Shown: positions 28,495 to 40,622, numbered from the stretch's first letter. The stretch: DNA of 64,000 bases from Isoetes taiwanensis (GCA_021234155.1 JAJEKV010000050.1:7275199-7339198), one strand, 5' to 3'. The notes: generated by a model not told the origin, from the sequence alone. Numbers and translations: made by a program.

Positions 28495-31400
28495 TAAAAT
28501 GTTCTAACCGATGGAGGAGATTTTCATAGTTTCACTCATTAAAAACATATTATGTGTTTACTACCAAAATATAATAGCATGGACAACGGGGCAATGTCAA
28601 CAAAGCTCTTTAACCCGGCGGGCTTTTGGATCTAACCGTTTGCCCACCGTTGATTGCAGACCACAATGATAGGGCATAACAGTGATTAACGGCGATTAGC
28701 GATAGGGAAACAAAAGCGGCATCACCTCAGAGTTCAACCAAACTGTGATAAACAAAATTTGAATTGACCTCGGATCACAGAACATATGATAAAGCATGAA
28801 TTGGTCTTAATTAATCTTTTGTGCTCTGGAGAGTGCCGAACCTGTGATAAACCGGCCGGCAGAGAGTGATAATCGGAGCCGTGGGAGTGATAATCGGAGT
28901 TGTGGGTGCGAGGTTTGGGTGAGGCGCTTGCCTCTGTCGGTTAAGGGGTCGATCCCCTTGCTCGCTGTTATGGGTGAGATAAGCGAGCTCGCCCTCCCGG
29001 GCTTCGCTTTGTTTATCGACCATAACGAGCTCTCAAAAGGCGATTAACCCCCTCTTAAGGCCTACCTCTACTTTCCATACATAGCAATGTTGGATATAAC
29101 TTTGAAACTATGTCCACCATATTTAGTGAAAAAGAGTAGGAAATATTCGTTGCTATATGTCTTCTTATGGATGTCACCATTATACGTGCATCACATATAG
29201 AGGCCAGTCTCTAGTATCTATTTGATGTTAAAAATGGCCTTCCTCCCTAGTAGTCTTGTAAGGGATGTCCCCATGCTCAAGCGCCACTAGCTACCATTGA
29301 GTGGCAGAAACATGTGAATACAAGTCTACAGAAGAAGAAGAAGGAAACATCCTGAGCTTATTTAAATCTTGTATAATAATGAGTTTTCCTATTTAGTTTA
29401 GTTTCCTTCAATTTCTCTTCCTCTTCCTTGATCTAGTGGACTAGACTAGTTATAGACCTTATGGGATAAGATGGTTATGGCGTAGAATGTGTAACCCAAA
29501 GAAAGAGAAAGTAGGAATCTTGAATTACAATATATGATAATATATGATAATCGTTAAACACTAGGGGAATAGCAATTAGACAAATATGGGCTTCGCATAA
29601 TAATAAATAATGGAAGAGAAATATCAATGGGATGAGAAATATCAATGGGACACCCCTGTACTCAAGAATGGAACTAAATCTTGGTGCTTAGAAGATGCAA
29701 AGTCCATAAATGATTGTACCATGTAAGACGTAATTGACTACTTTGTAGCACATGCAGACTTTATCGCCATGTCTTTTTCTAACACAACCGGATCTCCGCA
29801 ATATGAGTAATGATGAGAAGAGCTTTCCAAAACAACATCTCAATCTTCCTAGAAATATTTGCTTGTAATTCACTTGAAAGAGCCATCAATGATTCTAAAA
29901 TGACTTGTAAACCAATCCTTTTTCCTTAATAAACAGACTATTGTCAAGTATCATGTTGCATTATTGGGCGACAGTTTTGAGGGATGCATCATGAATTTAG
30001 TTGTGCATTGTGGGATTGTGCTAGAGCATTTACTTGGAATGCCAGTCTTCTGTCGTCCCATATAATAATGGCAAAGAATTAGGAACAGGGCCATGTCTAC
30101 CCTTTATCTACTATACAAGTATAAACTATAGGAGATATCTGGATAGATAGAAAAAATCTGACCAGGGAAAGAGAAACCCTAAAGTGAGGCCCTAGGCTGG
30201 ATTCCAAACACATCCAGAGGTGTGAGAAGTTGTACGGGGTCAAGGGAGTGACGCGTTTTCTATGAGGTCCTTGTGGAGATGAGAGCCAATTGTCTAGCAG
30301 AACTGTCTCCATTAGTGTAAAGGCGAGGCAACAATATTCGGGAGAGGCAGGGAAGATTCACGTATAGGGAATCAATGGTGGCGAGAATTTTCCTCCATAA
30401 CTTATGGCAACACCACCTTTTCCAACAGGAAAAAGAATATATCATAGTTTATAGGACCCATCATCCGTTGCAAAATTCTCATGTGCACTAAAGCAAATAT
30501 TCGTATCCTTTGAAACACACAATTTCCACTCATGTCCCCGAGCATGATTTATTTGAATAATAATGATACCGGGAAAAAAAAAACAGCCCATTTCCTGGAT
30601 TCGTACCACCGCAAAGCGCTTTTTTTGCAGCCCTTTTTCGAATAGAATAATCGCGAGCAAAAATTTGCCTGAAGCACAAACGGAGCCCTAAGCCCAAATT
30701 CAAGACCATTTCAAGAGTTCAACAAAACTGCATAAACAATTGGGACAAAAGTCCAAGGAATTTCTTGTAGGTAGCTCATGCTGCAAGCATTCCAATGCGA
30801 ATATGATTAGTATAATATGTTTTTGCATAGAAATGCCCATATAGTTTGAATGATCACATGTTCTGCCTTTGTAAAGTAGCGTTTTGGATTTAAGTAGGGT
30901 TTTAGACGTATCACGCATTTGTTTAATCGTGTTCTTTTCTACCAATTGGAGCTGTATATAACAAAGTACGTTCCAGGTTGAATTTTTGGCAAGAAGGTTC
31001 CATAATTAAAAGGACTTGGAACCTGTGAGCAGACCAACAGGCAAGCAAGCATCTTAACCTTTTGTGTCTTTTCTTCAGGCCTGACAGTTGCTTTGGAATC
31101 ATAAAACCCTAACTATCAGAATGCCAAGTGGGTGAAGAAATCTAGTAAAATATGCCTTTGTTTTGGAGCATTTGGAACAAGCTCACTCATTGCTCGTATA
31201 ATTGGGATGATGATGATTGTAAAATTTATCATGGCATGTACAGTACTAAAGGGGCCTCCATTTGCCCCTAAAATAAGTTTAAAAAAAATGGCCAAGTGGG
31301 TGATTCTCCAAACCACTCAGAGCCCAACAGAAATCCATCCAAACCACGAAAGATTCTGCAGTTATCCTGTGCTTGCTTCATGCTAAAAACAAGACGGTCC

Positions 31401-31790
31401 TCTGTATATATATGTATATGTAATTCACAGGGATTCCAATCTGAGCCAAATATGGGGAGGCCTGGTGGAGCTCAGGACAAGTCCGTTAGAAGATAGTCTT
31501 GCAGGTCTAGCAGAGAATCACACAGCTGCGCTGCTTCTTTCTTAACCAAAAACATGAGGTATGGGGCTGACATTGCACAATAAAAAACTCCCTAGTTTGG
31601 CATCTATTGCCCTGCCTTTCTCAGTGTATTGGAGGAGGAATCTTAAGGCCTGCCAAGTCCTTCCTTTCCTTGCTTTCAGCATAGAATCATTTATCTTACT
31701 GGCTGGCTTCTTCTGCATCTTACCAACAGTAAATATTTGGAGTGAAAGGAAACAGAGAACCAAAAAGAAAAAAAGAAAAAAAAGAGGTAC
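28495..31790. other. no recognisable gene
   Basis: Intergenic sequence upstream of the GRAS gene. It holds small direct repeats, such as a 21-bp pair containing gagtgataatcgga at about 28868-28910 and an 18-bp pair at about 29617-29652, and a palindromic GC-rich patch at 28930-29050. The patch contains a weak box B-like string but no full tRNA fold. No coding frame is convincing. Confidence 0.5.
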
Positions 31791-31800
31791 AACAGTGGTG

Positions 31801-31811
31801 CTATATAAATA
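31801..31811 (+). promoter_or_regulatory. TATA box of the GRAS gene
   Basis: The string ctatataaata is a strong plant TATA box about 360 bp upstream of the GRAS start codon, at the end of a purine-rich stretch. Transcription would be expected to begin about 30 bp downstream, near 31835, giving a leader of roughly 330 nt. The start site is inferred only. Confidence 0.6.
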
Positions 31812-32040
31812 GCACTCTTTTGCCTTGTCTGTTTGGCCACCATAGCTTTTATGCTCTCAGAGGCCTCTCCCTAAGCACACGTGCAACCTGTTGCAAGCAG
31901 AATCTTTTCTTCCTCGGACCATTACAGCCATCTCTTCATGCTGCAATAACCATACTTTCTTCTTTAAGTTTTACTATGCACTCTCTGATTTGAAGCTCTG
32001 AAGTCTGTTAGGCCAAAAAAAAAATTCTGAGGCTTTAAAG

Positions 32041-32100
32041 ATGATCTGTGCAGCAGACATGGACAGGGGAATTGGGGTGCTTGGAAAACTGTGTTTGTGA
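32041..32100 (+). CDS. upstream ORF 1 in the GRAS leader
   Basis: A 19-codon upstream ORF that starts at an ATG within the predicted leader and stops before the GRAS start, in a different frame (peptide begins MICAADMDRG). It could reduce or condition translation of the GRAS protein. Whether its peptide is conserved is unknown. Confidence 0.35.
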   Translation: MICAADMDRGIGVLGKLCL

Positions 32101-32145
32101 AGCATCTCATCCTCTTTGGCCAATAGAATCCAGGTTTTTAAAAGG

Positions 32146-32169
32146 ATGCATATGAACAAGGTGAAATAA
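32146..32169 (+). CDS. upstream ORF 2, stop overlapping the GRAS start
   Basis: A 7-codon ORF (MHMNKVK) whose taa stop shares its last base with the GRAS atg (taatg). Termination and reinitiation, or leaky scanning, would be needed for the main ORF if this start is used. It lies in a different frame from the GRAS protein. Confidence 0.35.
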   Translation: MHMNKVK

Positions 32170-33893
32170 TGAACCAGCAAGTTGATGTTTCAACTGTCTC
32201 TCAGCCCCACTGGCCTGGTCTGCTCACCTTTCTCAAGGAGCATCATCTTGAAGAGGACTATTTAAGGGCAGATATACAGACACAAGCTGCCTACCATTCT
32301 ATGCACCACCAGATGCAAATGCAACGTGATCTTTTGGTGGGCTGGGATGGACCTTCTCTTCCTTATGATGCTTCTAGGCACTGCTTGTCGCGCCCTGCCG
32401 ACGCGTCCGGATTGGATGGTAATCAAATTATGTTTAATTCTACTGTTTTGTGTGATGATAGAGCAGCTGCCATAACTGCTGCCTCCTCATCAGAGGAATT
32501 GGGCTCTTTTTTAGTGCCTTGCTTTTTGGATAACAACTTTGCTACAGACACTTTAATACAAGATGGTGGAATGTTTTTGTTAGGAAGGGGCACCCAGGAG
32601 GACCAGACAAGACAACATGGGAGCTATGGATTTGGCAAGGATGATCAGCTCAGTCTTGGATTGCCTTACTTGGATCAAAAGCTCAATTTCTTGCAGTCAA
32701 ATTCCATATTGAAGAAAGAGATCAAAGGGGCAGGAGAAGATACCTTGTTCAGAAGACAGGCTCAGATCAATGGTTCATCCATTGAAGCACATGGGCTGCA
32801 GCTGCTTCATATGCTGTTGAAATGTGCAGATGCAATATCAAGAAATAAGATAGATTTGGCCACAACTTTACTTTGGGACTTGCAACAAAGAGTATCATTA
32901 TATGGAGATTCAATGCAACGAATAGCAGCCCATTTTGCTGAAGGATTGGCAGCCAGGCTGATGGGGAAGGATTCGAACCTCTACAAATCTCTGATGCTCC
33001 AGCCAAGAATAGAGGATTTTCTGTCAGCCTTCACTGCCCTGTACAAGGTCTCTCCTTATTTCAGATTTGCTCATTTTACTGCCAATCAAGCCATTTTAGA
33101 AGCAATAGAAGGCTGTGACGTTGTGCATGTGATAGATCTGGATATAATGCAAGGATTTCAGTGGCCTTCTTTTCTGCAGGCACTTGCATCAAGGGCTGGG
33201 GGTGCTCCTCATTTGAGGCTGACAGGAATTGGCAGGGAGAGGGCTATGCTTGTAGAGACTGGCAAAAGGCTTGCAAGCTTTGCTGAATCACTAGGTGTCT
33301 CTTTTGAGTTTAATCCTGTAGTAGAAGAGCTTCAAGATCTCTCATTGGGAAGCCTTGGATTCAGAGAAGGAGAAGCAATTGCTGTGAATTGTGTTTTCCA
33401 GCTTCATGGGCTTTTGAACCAGCCTAATGAGAAAAAACTTGAAAGATTTGTTAGTTTTTTGTATGGTATTGGCCCCTCAGTGGTTACAGTGGTTGAGCAA
33501 GAGGCCAACCATAATGCTTCATCTTTTTTGACCAGATTCGTTGAAGCCTTGCATTACTATGCTGCTGTTTTTGATTCTTTAGATGCAGCTCTGCCTCAGC
33601 AAAATGAAGACAGGGTGAAGATTGAACAGATGTATTTTGCGCAGCATATCAAAAACATTGTGGCCTGTGAAGGTTGTGAGAGGCTGGAAAGGCATGAGCC
33701 TAGCAGCTTTTGGAGAAGAGTTATGGAAGAAGCTGGTTTTCATCAGGTGCCCCTTAGTTCTCATACAATTAGTGAGGCCAAATTGCTTCTGCAGCTCTGT
33801 CCTTGCGAAGGATATAGACTAAATGAGCTTCAGGGTTCTCTTTCCCTTGGATGGCAAGAACGCTACCTGCTTACTGCTTCTGCATGGTCATAA
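32169..33893 (+). CDS. GRAS family transcription factor (SCARECROW/SCL-like)
   Basis: A single uninterrupted 574-codon ORF. Residues 1-205 are a variable N-terminal region without a DELLA motif. From about 208 the GRAS domain follows in order: first leucine-rich region (from LLHMLLKCADAI), VHIID motif as VHVID at 319-323 followed by LDIMQG, second leucine-rich region, the PFYRE-type block (AVNCVFQLH, 405-413), then the SAW region ending LTASAWS. GRAS proteins are plant nuclear regulators of development and hormone responses that act through partner transcription factors. The LDIMQG string resembles SCARECROW. LTGIG and EQEANHN resemble DELLA and LAS types, so the subfamily is not fixed. The ATG at 32169 is the first in frame after a stop at 32139. 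The lack of introns is usual for this family. A TATA box and two upstream ORFs precede it. It appears intact. Confidence 0.95.
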   Translation: MNQQVDVSTVSQPHWPGLLTFLKEHHLEEDYLRADIQTQAAYHSMHHQMQMQRDLLVGWDGPSLPYDASRHCLSRPADASGLDGNQIMFNSTVLCDDRAAAITAASSSEELGSFLVPCFLDNNFATDTLIQDGGMFLLGRGTQEDQTRQHGSYGFGKDDQLSLGLPYLDQKLNFLQSNSILKKEIKGAGEDTLFRRQAQINGSSIEAHGLQLLHMLLKCADAISRNKIDLATTLLWDLQQRVSLYGDSMQRIAAHFAEGLAARLMGKDSNLYKSLMLQPRIEDFLSAFTALYKVSPYFRFAHFTANQAILEAIEGCDVVHVIDLDIMQGFQWPSFLQALASRAGGAPHLRLTGIGRERAMLVETGKRLASFAESLGVSFEFNPVVEELQDLSLGSLGFREGEAIAVNCVFQLHGLLNQPNEKKLERFVSFLYGIGPSVVTVVEQEANHNASSFLTRFVEALHYYAAVFDSLDAALPQQNEDRVKIEQMYFAQHIKNIVACEGCERLERHEPSSFWRRVMEEAGFHQVPLSSHTISEAKLLLQLCPCEGYRLNELQGSLSLGWQERYLLTASAWS

Positions 33894-35863
33894 TGATGCT
33901 ATTAATTATCTGCAACTTGCCTCAGCAATCGTGTAGAAATTCAGTAACTAACCGCGGATTTACCTTATCCATTAGTCTACAGAATACACATCTTTTTTGG
34001 AACATGGTCAGTTTAGTATTTTTGATCATGCACTTAAGTCTCTCTGGCAGGATCTGGAAATTTATGATCTTGAAGAAGACGGGTAGGAATATTTTTGCTC
34101 GATCCCAAGCTCATCTTTCCAATGCAAGAGCATGAGACAAGCAATGCCCTGGCCTTTTCTAGCTTATTTTGATGGATGTATTAATCAATCATGTGGGTGC
34201 ACTGTTGCACGCAGATCTGTGTCATTTTCCACAGCTTCCTGAGATAAATAGAAGGTGCGGCATTTTGGGTCATTGTCCTTCCAGCTGCTACTGCATACTT
34301 GAAAACTTTCCAGACACTGTTTTTCCTGGCATTAGACACAGACTGGTATTCTAAAAATTTCAAGTTCGTCTTTGTGCTCTGCCCCTTTTGTAACTTCACA
34401 AAGGTTTTGAGATCCCTTTGGGCTTCAATGTTGAAAAGGATTTCCATGTCTCATTTCCTTCAAGCTCAAAGGTTGGTCCTGCTTTTGTAGATATTGGAGG
34501 GCGTTATCACTTCTTTGTACACCCTTTGGTCAAGAAGTTTTTTCCTTGCCCTTTTTTTGGTATAGCATGAAAATTGTATCCTGCCCTTGGTACTTGCTTA
34601 TCATTGTTTTCTACATATAGTGTGCTTGGCTTTGTGTATCCTCCTTTTTTTCCTTGAAAATGCCATGTCTGTAATCATGCTTAAAAAAGTTTTTTCTTGG
34701 GTTGGTGTTGTAGGATGTTCATTCAAAATAATGTCTTCCAAGATGTCGAGATGTCTTCTGTGTAATCATGCTTAAAAAGTAAGCTCCTTGGGTTGTTTCC
34801 ACTGGTGTTATAGGTTGTCCATTACTGCTTGGCTTTTGAATATGATGCATAAAAGGTAGATTCCATATAGGATAGCTATAAAGAGAAATATATTAAACAA
34901 TGAAAAGTGGGCATTATGGTGGTTTTGAGACAATCAAATCTATCATGCTTGATATCTTCTTCATGTTATGTCCATTGCATAATAGACTTGGGGAATATTA
35001 TATGGGAGGAAGATGAAACGCACAAAGTCAACTGCGTTGAACATCTCTTAAGATCTCTAGATAATCATATAATTATCGAGATGAAATGACTCTGGTTGTT
35101 CGACAATGTTTTAATATTCTTACAATTACAACCATAACGAACATGATACAACTAAGAAATCTAAATAAGATTAATAAACACGTCCAAAAGATTGGCAAGA
35201 TGATTATGGTCACTTTTAGGATATTCTTTTAGCAAATTAATATTAAAGTATGGTAGCTTGGTTTACTAATGATGTTTTAGCGTGGAATGTCTCATGCTAT
35301 TATTTTGTTGTTGTAACATAGTTTCATTTTTTTGAAAAAAAGAGAATAAAAAAGAAGGAAAGAAAAAGGGTCCTCTCGCGTGAAGGGGTTGTTTCTTGTT
35401 GTGAAAGCAATATGAGTTCCTTGTTGGTATGTAGAAAAAAGCAAAGGCAAAGGAAATAGTTGCAAAGGAATGGGAGAGATAAAATCCCACACAATCCCAC
35501 GCCCTCCCAACACTAAAATCAATAATTTAGGCCATTCTAGCCAGCCATCCCCTCACCCAAGGTTGTCCCTTCAAACAAATAAGTACACACAAACAAATCT
35601 TTGCTTGGGAATCAACTTTTCCCTCCCCAAACATTGGTGGTATTGTATTGAATAGGGTTTCAACTATTGTCACTTTTACATAATCAATTAATTAGGCAAG
35701 AAACTTATCGCGGTGGCCAAGGCCGCCGTGAATGTTTCTCTTTTCCAACCTTTTGTATACACTCAAAATTTTATTCGGATCATAATTCAATAACATGTGG
35801 GACTGTTGCCTATAACAAATGGCCTGACCTGCAACAACCCTGCTATTCTACCAAGGTGAATAA
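33894..35863. other. GRAS 3' flank and intergenic sequence
   Basis: T-rich sequence after the GRAS stop, presumably 3' untranslated region for the first few hundred bases, then AT-rich intergenic DNA. A near-repeat around 34678 and 34770 (gtaatcatgcttaaaaa) is the only structure noticed. No further coding frame is supported. Confidence 0.5.
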
Positions 35864-36129
35864 GGGTCCATTCACACTTGCGGTTAGGTTAGGTTAAGTT
35901 AGCAATTTTAACAGCTATTAGCTTCACACCAGACGTTAAGTTTGGACTTGGTTAAGACATTCGGTTAATGGTTGTTAACTATTTTTTAACGGTAAACCCT
36001 AACCCACTCATCCCTAATGGTTAACGCCCAGTTAACGCAAAATTAACTGACGTAAAAAATTTAGACCAAATTTCAACAAAAACTATATTGACCTCATCGA
36101 GGTCATTTAGATCCGGTTAACGGCGGGCG

Positions 36130-36276
36130 ATGGCGTCGAGCTCCACGCTTTCGAGGAAGCAATCGAAAAGTGCTGCGATGGGCGAGATAGCCATGGTCGA
36201 GCGCTTGTGGACAAGGTGGTGGAAGTCGATATATCACGAGGGGTATGGAGATGGACAAGTCTCAAATGAGGAAGAG
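36130..36276 (+). CDS. candidate first exon of the Harbinger element
   Basis: Exactly 49 codons from an ATG (MASSSTLSRKQSKSA) to GQVSNEEE, ending at a consensus splice donor (gag/gtaagc). The composition is protein-like (WTRWWKSIYHEGYGDG) and the exon lies 266 bp inside the left terminus, where the first exon of a transposon gene would be expected. No domain was recognised. Downstream exons could not be joined to it with confidence. Confidence 0.4.
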
Positions 36277-37329
36277 GTAAGCGGATTGAATTTTGAATTT
36301 TTGCTATATTGCACGAATGTTTAAGGAATATTGGATCACATTTCAATTTCTTCTTCTGTATTCAACGCTTGAAGTTTTTTTCAGGTTGGGTTCTGTTTAA
36401 GGTTGGGTTCACATCATCTTTAATGCTTCAATTTTTTCTTTACATCCTTCTGAGTGTTAAAATTGTGTTCTGCCTTAGGAGTTGGCCTTATAGCCTACTA
36501 TAGTATCTTTGGGACTGGTCCCAGCAAAGCATTGCGGCAGCCAAAAGTGATTTATCCCTTCGTAAGTGTGAAAAACTAAGACTAGGCGAGTTCTGCTCAA
36601 CAATGCACTTGGATATTGGCCCTTTGACTCTTATCCCTTAATCGATGTGTGAAATTATCACAATGTTATACATGGCGTGGCGGATGCATAGCCATGATAA
36701 AACGCAGATCCTGCATTGTACAGCTGAATGTTAATAGAGATAATAGAATGAAACAAGACCACATTATGCTGTAAAATCAGTAGTTCATAATGCCAATCGA
36801 GCAATGATGTCAAGCACATAAACCTGTTGCTTCATTTATGGAATCTGAGATGAATTATATTCACTATCTTTTAGTAGATGTAACCCATAAGGAATACTAA
36901 TGTCTTTGTCCCATCCTCAATTTCGTAACCATATAATCCAGTCTTTATACTTATTGTATTGAGTGGCAATGCCCACAATTTGATCTGGAGGTGGTCAGTA
37001 GTGTGAGTGTATAACATTTGTATCTATAGACATGATCATGCTGAATGTTATACATGCTGAATGTTGCTAATATTATTCTTGCTGCTACAACCACAGCCAG
37101 CATCTTAGTCTTTAACTTGTATCGTCTCTATAGCATGCAGTCCTTAAGTTCGATTCTCATAGTAATCTCAGTTTGGGCCTGCTTATTGTTCCCAGAGGAC
37201 TTTTCCCAGAGTAATCTCATAGTAATCTCATTGTTCCCAGAGGACTTTTCCAGTGTATAGGATCAAGTGCTAATGCTCTATCTGCATCTCTAACCGCCTT
37301 TCTATAAATGCAATTTTTAAAAAATTTGT

Positions 37330-37840
37330 GAAGTTTGATGATCCAAACCATGATGAGTATATGTAAGATTCCATGATACTATACCTAAACGCTGCATCTT
37401 GTAGAAATTATTCCCTGCTTCTTCTAGGCTTTTGGTGCTTCTATGCATTTTAACTGTTGCAGTTCCCACCACGGTGTTACTCAAATTCGCTACCAACAAT
37501 TGCATGACAAAATTAATCCTATTGAGCTTCACTTCCTCCAGCTGCATTTCATGGAAAAGGATGAGAGAATGGGCGTGCGATTAAATGTTGCACATAGGCA
37601 AAAATCATAGTATTCCATGAGACTAATCTACGTATCATCTTGATGAATAGTAATATTGCACTGTTACCTTTGGACCACTTCCCATATAATAAATTTCCTA
37701 AGAAGATATTATTGCCCGACCATTTACAAAACGTGAGCATGAACCTACTTGCCTTGTGACAAAGCTCGTTAACACATAGCTATGCAAAGCCCTACCATCT
37801 CTGCAAAGATTTGCATTAGACACATACATTGGACTCTGTT
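37330..37840 (-). pseudogene. PPR protein gene fragment, antisense inside the transposon
   Basis: Minus-strand frames encode pieces typical of PLS-type pentatricopeptide repeat proteins: NIFLGNLLYGK, RLVSWNTMIFAYVQH, then after a frameshift QLEEVKLNRINFVM, TVVGTATVKMH, SLEEAGNNFYKM and IVSWN. About two repeat units can be followed. Further decayed sequence upstream (RALSQGK-like) suggests a third. PPR proteins bind organelle RNA. Stops and frameshifts make this copy non-functional. It lies wholly inside the Harbinger element, either captured by it or inserted in it. Confidence 0.75.
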
Positions 37841-39372
37841 TTGTGGCCTAACTTGTACAGTAGCATAAAGATGCTTAAACTCTGCCATACACTTACTCTA
37901 ACTTGTACAGTAGCATAAAGTTCTAGTGATTTATTGAAGATGTTTCTGGTTAGCGATGCACGAAGCTTGATGTTGGGCATTTTGCTTGAAGTTTGAAGCT
38001 TGAAGTTTGGGCATTTATCTATTTTTATCCGCAAAGGTGATTGATGAGGTAACCGGGGGTATTCTTTGCTTGGGAATAATAACTAGAGATGGTAGAATGG
38101 CATTTGCAGTATTGGCAAGGCGCCATGCAGTTTAAGATACAATATTCTGCATAATTGGTTTTTATCACCAATTTAAAAATATAGTTCTAAGATCATGCGG
38201 TTTAAGATCACGATATTCTCTGGCCTAGTTGGTGCAAAAGAGCATTATTGCTGATTGTACTACACTAACTTGATGGGTTGTACCCTATGACTAGGGTTGA
38301 GCAAACATTATGACTAGGATATGCCCCTAGCCCTAGGAAATGCGATGAGGTTTTTATTTTAAAAGGTTGCATAGTACAAGAAATTAACAACTATCCTTGT
38401 ATAAGGCCAGGGGTGAACATATACGTTTTTGGGCGTGCATAGGAAGAATACCACGACTTAGAATAAGCCTTTGATCCTTAGGTAGTATGATCTACTTTAG
38501 TTTGACTTTAAAAGGTTTAAACAGATCACCAAGTGGTCTTGTAGCATAGTTGTATGTAAAAAAGACTATGATTTTAAATTCTTTAAATAAGCACCAACTA
38601 AGCATAGAATCGGACAAAGATTAAGCCTTTGCTCATGCACATATGCAGAGCTAGGCATAGGGGATGGGACAATTAAAATTTTGTATTGTTGTTGATACAA
38701 TACATGGAGCAAGCCTTTATAGGACACAGACGCATGGCATTTAATGTTTGAGCCTGTATGGCCAACAGAATTGAAAATAACAAGGATGGAGGGCCATAAA
38801 TATAGTAGTTCGGTTATATTTGCTTGATAAAGTGCTATACTGGATATGGGGATTGATTCATAACTTTAGGCCATGCAGTTGATCGTTGCCTTAAATCTGT
38901 GGCCACACTCAAAGCTATAACAATGGTAAGCTCTTGTCACGTCTCCTATTCCCACATGTAATGAAACCCCAAACAGAATTTTCTCTAAGCTTGGCTTATG
39001 TGACCATGACCATTGTCTGATGTACAGGATTTGCAATATGGCGTGGCCATGACGGTGCGATTTCTGGCATTTTTCCTAGAGTATAGATATTTTGCATAAA
39101 ATATAGTTGATGTCCTAAGATCTGGCAGGTGACCATATAGAATTGATCTGAGAAATAATCCCTTCTACTGCTAAATGCTTGTTTTACCATCATATGTTGT
39201 CATTTTCAGCGTATATTTATCTACTATGGGATTATTGATCTGAGAAATAATCCCTTCTACTTTCGCTTGAAGCTTAAAGCTTGAAGCTGGGCATTTATCT
39301 ATTTTTATCTGCAAGTGTGACAGAATTTACGCTTCTCTATGCTAACATGTGATTGTTATTTTTTGTTTTGCA

Positions 39373-39440
39373 GCTGGTGCAATAGATTGTACACACTTTG
39401 AAATAATACAACCTGCAGGTCCCGATGGATTTGATTACTT
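39373..39440 (+). pseudogene. DDE exon of the Harbinger transposase (degraded)
   Basis: After a good splice acceptor (ttttgttttgcag) the plus strand reads AGAIDCTHFEIIQPAGPDGF. GAIDCTH carries the first catalytic Asp of the DDE_Tnp_4 domain of PIF/Harbinger transposases. The frame then loses the family pattern and meets stops within about 30 codons, and no second or third catalytic motif was found before the right terminus, so the transposase is broken. Confidence 0.75.
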
Positions 39441-40119
39441 GATCAATACTTTGAATGGTTATAAAAACTGATCATTTTACTTGATCAATACTTTGAATTG
39501 TCTGCTAATGTGAAGTAACTATAGGCATTCGATTGCATTGACCCTTGAGTGTCTATACATTAGTTTTGACTTTCCCAATGCTTGCTTTTAGGTAGCTTTT
39601 GCTCAGAACAGTATGAAAGGTTTGGGCTGAGTCTAAAAATTGTTAAATGGCAAGATCCCCGTTGCAGTATTCGAGTGGATGATGTATTTGAAGTGCAAGA
39701 TGCCTGAAATGTGGCATTCAATAGAATTTCTTTTGAAAACAGGTTAACAAAGGATCTTTGAAGCTGATTAAGTTAAAATTATAAACTTAACGAAGATATA
39801 TCGAAGCAGTTTTGGTTAAGTTAAAATTGTAACTTAACCAAGGTTGGTCTCGAAGGCAATTACATTAACATTGCGCTTAATTGATAACTTAATGTGTCAT
39901 AATACGAACAACGATCGATGTAAATTGTTAGGTTAAAATTGTCAACTTAAGCGTCTTTGGTGCGAAAATAATTTAGCACATAAGTAGTTAGGTTAAAAGA
40001 TTTTACTTGAAACCTAACCTTTTTAGGTGCTTGAATATAATTGTCATAGTTAGGTTTAACAAGCTAGTTAATTTTTCTTAACTAAACCTAACCTAACCGC
40101 CGGTGTGGTTGGCCCCTAA

Positions 40120-40622
40120 ATACAAAATTTTTCTTTGAAATCACATTTTTGGAGATCAAACTAAGTAATATTTGCACTATAAAGATGTATTCTGGCTTTG
40201 CACTTTACCCTGGAGATGATTTAGATGTCCAAATGAAGGCCCTGTTGAGCTTGCAGTTCAATTCTTTTCCCGCTTGCATGGGCTTAAATTCCTCAAATTA
40301 TTCAAGTAATAGACAATTTCCAAAAGTCTCAAGTGCTATTTTGTCCTTGTTGCAAAATTTATCTATGAAGTCTGCACTCGCGAATGTAGCTTGGTATATA
40401 TGGATTCTACCCATAGCACTCGTAAAAAAAACTATTCTATTCTATTCTATGCTTGAGGACATTGTCCTTTCAAACCATGGACAAAACTCCAAAAGCTAGG
40501 CTTTATCCTGCATACATGCCTAGTGATAGCACTTCGCCTAGAGAAATAACGAACTTTTGTTTTGATGTATAAATACGCAAGAAAATGGTCTCGCAATGAT
40601 CAATTAATTTGTCACATTTGGC
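40120..40622. other. no gene; short (TTCTA)n at 40433-40450
   Basis: AT-rich sequence with a 116-codon open frame that has no recognisable motif. It ends at cactcgtaaaaaaaacta followed by a short TTCTA array, the same arrangement as the LINE 3' ends at 28455 and 10420, so it could be a worn LINE 3' end. Confidence 0.35.

Larger units (their letters stand above)
35864..40116 (+). mobile_element. PIF/Harbinger-type DNA transposon with TIRs and TAA target duplication
   Basis: Both ends carry inverted repeats: gggtccattcacacttgcgg at the left and, inverted, ggggccaaccacaccggcgg at the right. Each is followed by ttaggttaggtt and many ttaa-rich subterminal strings. The element is flanked by taa on both sides (35861-35863 and 40117-40119), the 3-bp target preference of PIF/Harbinger elements. 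Inside lie a plausible first exon (36130-36276) and a DDE-type exon with GAIDCTHFEI near 39373. The rest of the transposase is not intact. An antisense PPR gene fragment occupies the middle, and a segment near 37984 is duplicated near 39265. At about 4.25 kb it is a decayed autonomous-size element, probably immobile unless helped in trans. Confidence 0.85.

Noticed and set aside
28915-29050. Box B-like ggggtcgatcccc suggesting a tRNA gene
   Set aside because: No matching box A at the right distance and no acceptor stem; the patch is just GC-rich and palindromic.
35880-35900. Telomere-like ggttaggttagg string
   Set aside because: Only two or three units, mirrored at 40085-40100; it is part of the Harbinger inverted repeat.
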